This document shows, piece by piece, positions 61,410 to 64,000 of a stretch of 64,000 nt of DNA (its first letter is position 1; each line of letters begins with the position of its first letter). Origin of the DNA: Pedobacter frigoris (GTDB lineage Bacteria; Bacteroidota; Bacteroidia; Sphingobacteriales; Sphingobacteriaceae); assembly GCF_005116445.1 (NCBI RefSeq), contig NZ_SWBQ01000001.1, positions 1,302,001 to 1,366,000 of the forward strand, read 5' to 3'. Under the pieces are notes generated by a model. The model did not search any database, had not been told where the DNA came from, and saw only the letters and a program-made list of their open reading frames with translations. Both the position numbers and the translations under genes were made by a program.

Positions 61410-62600
61410 ATGAATAAATCCGCCAAGAAAGACCTTTACGAAGCTCCTGATTATTATTTGTTAGACGAACTGCTATCTGAAGAACATAAACTGATCCGTT
61501 CAACAACAAGAGACTGGGTCAAAAGGGAAGTAAGTCCAATTATTGAGGATTATGCGCAGCGTGCTGAGTTTCCAAAACACATTATCAAAGGTTTAGGCGA
61601 AATTGGCGCCTTTGGTCCCACTATACCAGTTGAATATGGCGGAGCGGGATTAGATTACACTGCATACGGCATATTGATGCAGGAAATAGAACGCGGAGAC
61701 TCAGGCATCCGCTCTACAGCCTCTGTTCAGGGTTCATTGGTAATGTACCCTATTTATGCTTACGGATCAGAGGAACAGCGCAAAAAATATCTCCCAAAAT
61801 TAGCCACTGGTGAACTAATGGGTTGTTTTGGTCTTACAGAACCTGATCATGGATCTAATCCAGGTGGAATGGTCACTAATATAAAAGACAATGGAAGCCA
61901 TTACTTGTTGAATGGCGCGAAGATGTGGATATCCAATGCACCTTTTGCCGATATTGCCGTTGTCTGGGCTAAAGATGAATCAGGTAAAATAAGAGGAATG
62001 GTTGTCGAACGTGGCATGGAAGGTTTTACTACACCTGAGACACATGGCAAATGGAGTTTACGGGCTTCTGCTACAGGCGAATTAGTATTTGACAACGTCA
62101 AAATACCTAAAGAAAACCTGTTCCCGAATATCTCCGGATTAAAAGGGCCATTGGGATGCCTGAATCAAGCTCGCTATGGAATTGCATGGGGCGCACTAGG
62201 TGCTGCCATGGATTGTTATGATACTGCACTCCGTTATTCTAAGGAACGTATCCAATTCGGGAAGCCTATCGGGGGATTTCAATTGCAGCAAAAGAAACTT
62301 GCCGAAATGATTACAGAAATCACTAAAGGACAATTATTGGTTTGGCGCCTGGGTATGTTAAAAACCGAAGAAAGAGCCACTGCCGAACAAATATCTATGG
62401 CCAAGAGAAACAGCGTGGAAATTGCACTTGATATTGCCAGAAATGCACGGCAGATGCTTGGAGGAATGGGAATTACGGGTGAATATTCGATCATGAGGCA
62501 CATGATGAATCTGGAATCAGTAGTTACTTATGAAGGAACTCACGATATACATTTACTAATCACCGGCATGGATGTCACCGGCATCAATGCTTTTAAATAA
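61410..62600 (+). CDS. gcdH: glutaryl-CoA dehydrogenase-like acyl-CoA dehydrogenase
   Basis: 396 residues. FAD/acyl-CoA binding motifs: CFGLTEPDHGSNPGGM, AKMWISNAPFADIAVVWAK, RIQFGKPIGGFQLQQKKLA. The catalytic base is the Glu in VVTYEGTHDIH, and Arg in ARYGIAWGALG fits the glutaryl-specific residue. GcdH converts glutaryl-CoA to crotonyl-CoA in lysine/tryptophan breakdown. The START-like gene follows 4 bp after the stop and may share the transcript. Confidence 0.88.
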   Translation: MNKSAKKDLYEAPDYYLLDELLSEEHKLIRSTTRDWVKREVSPIIEDYAQRAEFPKHIIKGLGEIGAFGPTIPVEYGGAGLDYTAYGILMQEIERGDSGIRSTASVQGSLVMYPIYAYGSEEQRKKYLPKLATGELMGCFGLTEPDHGSNPGGMVTNIKDNGSHYLLNGAKMWISNAPFADIAVVWAKDESGKIRGMVVERGMEGFTTPETHGKWSLRASATGELVFDNVKIPKENLFPNISGLKGPLGCLNQARYGIAWGALGAAMDCYDTALRYSKERIQFGKPIGGFQLQQKKLAEMITEITKGQLLVWRLGMLKTEERATAEQISMAKRNSVEIALDIARNARQMLGGMGITGEYSIMRHMMNLESVVTYEGTHDIHLLITGMDVTGINAFK

Positions 62601-62604
62601 GAAT

Positions 62605-62982
62605 ATGAATTTTAAAAAATATATTTATATGCCTGCCCCTCCTGAAGAGGTTTACCTGGCGCTAACCAAAGCGCAAAGTATACAATTATGGACCGGTGCG
62701 GAAGTAGAGTTTACTGAAGAACCCGGAACTGAGTTTTCTTTCTGGGACGGCGACATCAGCGGAAAAAACATAGAATTTGAATACGGGAAGAGAATTGTTC
62801 AGCAATGGTATTTTGGTGAAGAGAATGAGCCGTCAATAGTTACTATTAAGCTTCACGAAGACAAAAAAGGAACTTCACTGGAATTCGTGCAGACCAATAT
62901 CCCGCAAGAAGATTATAAAGACTTCACCGAAGGTCTTCAGGAGTATTACCTGGGTGGGCTTGCAGACTTTTTTGAAGAATAA
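62605..62982 (+). CDS. START-like (SRPBCC) domain protein
   Basis: About 125 residues from the ATG at 62605, just after the gcdH stop; the longer frame starting inside gcdH is less likely. It has the AHSA1/START pattern: YMPAPPEEVYLALTKAQSIQLWTG, TEFSFWDGDISGKNIEFE, VQQWYFGEENEPSIVTIKLHE (in pieces). Such proteins bind a small hydrophobic ligand or act as co-chaperones. No specific role can be given. Confidence 0.82.
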   Translation: MNFKKYIYMPAPPEEVYLALTKAQSIQLWTGAEVEFTEEPGTEFSFWDGDISGKNIEFEYGKRIVQQWYFGEENEPSIVTIKLHEDKKGTSLEFVQTNIPQEDYKDFTEGLQEYYLGGLADFFEE

Positions 62983-62996
62983 AGATTATTGCCGTA

Positions 62997-63023
62997 GTCA
63001 TCCTGAATTTATTTCAGGATGAC
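62997..63023. terminator. REP-like hairpin between START-like gene and lysA
   Basis: GTCATCCTGAA (62997-63007) and TTCAGGATGAC (63013-63023) form a perfect 11-bp stem with a 5-nt loop between convergent genes. This palindrome type (TCATCCTGAAnnnnnTTCAGGATGA) is widespread in Bacteroidota intergenic DNA, so it may be a dispersed repeat as well as a terminator. Confidence 0.65.
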
Positions 63024-63046
63024 GACAACACTAAAGAAATCCTGTG

Positions 63047-64000
63047 TTATTCTCCGCTATACACAGATTGTATATTTTCACGCAGGTTATAGTGAGAGGC
63101 CATAACTTCTCCATAAGCACCTGTACTTCTCAAAGCGATCAAATCGCCCCTCAAAGTTTCCGGCAATTCTACTTCTTTCCCAAAACAATCTGTACTTTCA
63201 CAAATAGGACCTACTACATCATACTTAACTGCAGAAGACAATTTAGCTTTCGATATGTTTTCAATCTGATGATAAGCCTGGTACAATGCAGGCCTCATCA
63301 GCTCAGTCATACCTGCATCCAGAATGATAAAGTTTTTCTTCTTGCCATTCTTTACATAAAGGACTTTACTGATTAGTGAAGAAGACTGACCAACTAAAGC
63401 CCTCCCCAATTCAAAATGCACTTCCTGATTCGGTCTCACATTCAAAAAATCGTTAAAGATCTTGAAGTAAGAAGTAAAGTCAGGGATTTGCTGATCCGGA
63501 TTATGATAATCAATCCCCAAACCTCCACCTACATTTAATACCTTAACTGCAAAACCACGCTCTTCAAACCATTCCGCAAATTCATTCACACGAACGCATA
63601 AATTTTTATAAACGTCAAGATTGGTAATCTGCGAACCGATGTGAAAGTGAATACCAATAAACTCAAGGCTGGCACATTTTCTCAGTGTATCTGCACAAAG
63701 CGGCAAGTCCCATGAATTGATACCAAATTTATTCTCATCCAGTCCTGTTGTGATGTTATGATGCGTATGCGCGTCTACATTCGGATTGATCCGTATAGCC
63801 ACCCTGGCGGTTTTACCTTTAGCAGCAGCCAGCTCATTAATCACCTCAAGTTCTTGTATAGATTCTACATTGAAACAAAAAATATCATGATCCAGTGCAT
63901 TGTTGATTTCCTTGTCAGATTTACCCACACCGGCAAATACCACCTGCGACTTATCAAATCCTATTTCAATCGCCTTACTTACTTCACCTCCGCTCACACA
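63047..64000 (-). CDS. lysA: diaminopimelate decarboxylase, 5' end cut by the window
   Basis: The C-terminal 318 codons of a fold-type III PLP enzyme; the start lies beyond 64000. The first visible residues CVSGGEVSKAIEIGF match the VSGGE segment after the PLP lysine region of LysA. Further motifs: FHIGSQITN, NVGGGLGIDYH, ELGRALVGQSSSLISKV, GPICESTDCFGKEVELP (active-site Cys) and GAYGEVMASHYN. Makes lysine from meso-diaminopimelate. The cut is at the window edge, not a lesion. Confidence 0.93.
   Translation of the reverse strand, partial: CVSGGEVSKAIEIGFDKSQVVFAGVGKSDKEINNALDHDIFCFNVESIQELEVINELAAAKGKTARVAIRINPNVDAHTHHNITTGLDENKFGINSWDLPLCADTLRKCASLEFIGIHFHIGSQITNLDVYKNLCVRVNEFAEWFEERGFAVKVLNVGGGLGIDYHNPDQQIPDFTSYFKIFNDFLNVRPNQEVHFELGRALVGQSSSLISKVLYVKNGKKKNFIILDAGMTELMRPALYQAYHQIENISKAKLSSAVKYDVVGPICESTDCFGKEVELPETLRGDLIALRSTGAYGEVMASHYNLRENIQSVYSGE

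Noticed and set aside
63998..64000. lysA as a 5'-truncated pseudogene
   Set aside because: The cut is at the window edge.
1..64000. CRISPR arrays, tRNA or rRNA genes
   Set aside because: None found by eye; no regular spaced repeats other than the 11-bp array, which has no spacers.

Overview
The window is AT-rich chromosomal DNA from a Bacteroidota bacterium, most likely Pedobacter or a close Sphingobacteriaceae relative. This rests on gene content and protein style: many secreted glycosidases, Bacteroidota-type LacI regulators, a compact zeaxanthin operon with a fused CarR-type lycopene cyclase, DUF4836/DUF4838-like proteins, and mostly weak Shine-Dalgarno signals. No rRNA, tRNA or CRISPR array is visible. 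The two ends cut genes: a DUF4836-like protein on the left and lysA on the right.

Region 1 (about 1-26.3 kb) is a glycan-catabolism district. It holds two LacI regulators, KDG kinase and KDPG aldolase, tagaturonate reductase with a hexuronate-type MFS transporter, GH109 alpha-N-acetylgalactosaminidase, a NahK-like N-acetylhexosamine 1-kinase, a GMC oxidoreductase with its small subunit, a sialate O-acetylesterase, GH36 alpha-galactosidase, a broken SGNH hydrolase, GH29 alpha-L-fucosidase and GH20 hexosaminidase. A serine acetyltransferase/cysteine synthase pair and a HipA-like/DUF3037 pair lie inside it. No SusC/SusD pair is present.

Two related operator sequences can be read by eye. CAAACG(T/A)TTGCG precedes GH109, the second lacI, nahK, GH20 and an M60 (mucinase-type) peptidase at 32.7 kb. 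AACGATTGCGT precedes kdgK-kdgA and uxaB-exuT. I infer a GalNAc/mucin-type glycoprotein regulon of dispersed single genes and a separate hexuronate regulon, each served by one of the two LacI proteins.

Region 2 (26.4-37.3 kb) holds a seven-gene carotenoid operon (merR-crtI-crtB-unknown-idi-crtZ-lycopene cyclase). Its first gene is a CarH-like B12-binding MerR regulator that keeps the Wx9EH light-sensing motif, and a 15-bp-arm dyad sits at its start. The M60 peptidase and a sugar-dehydrogenase/PKD/cytochrome c fusion follow.

Region 3 (37.7-49.5 kb) is a mixed accessory zone. It has BON and SH3 proteins, a SatD-like/DUF3307 pair, decayed genes (an AraC regulator with an internal deletion, a superoxide dismutase fragment, a DUF4838 hydrolase cut at both ends, an ISL3-like transposase remnant), an Hsp20, and an integrase-bearing island with hipBA.

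Region 4 (49.7-64 kb) is core housekeeping: mnmE, an AI-2E transporter, a CotH-like lipoprotein, argS, arginase, arginine decarboxylase, a second Hsp20, a thioesterase, a GlcD-like oxidase, folB, glutaryl-CoA dehydrogenase, a START-like protein and lysA.
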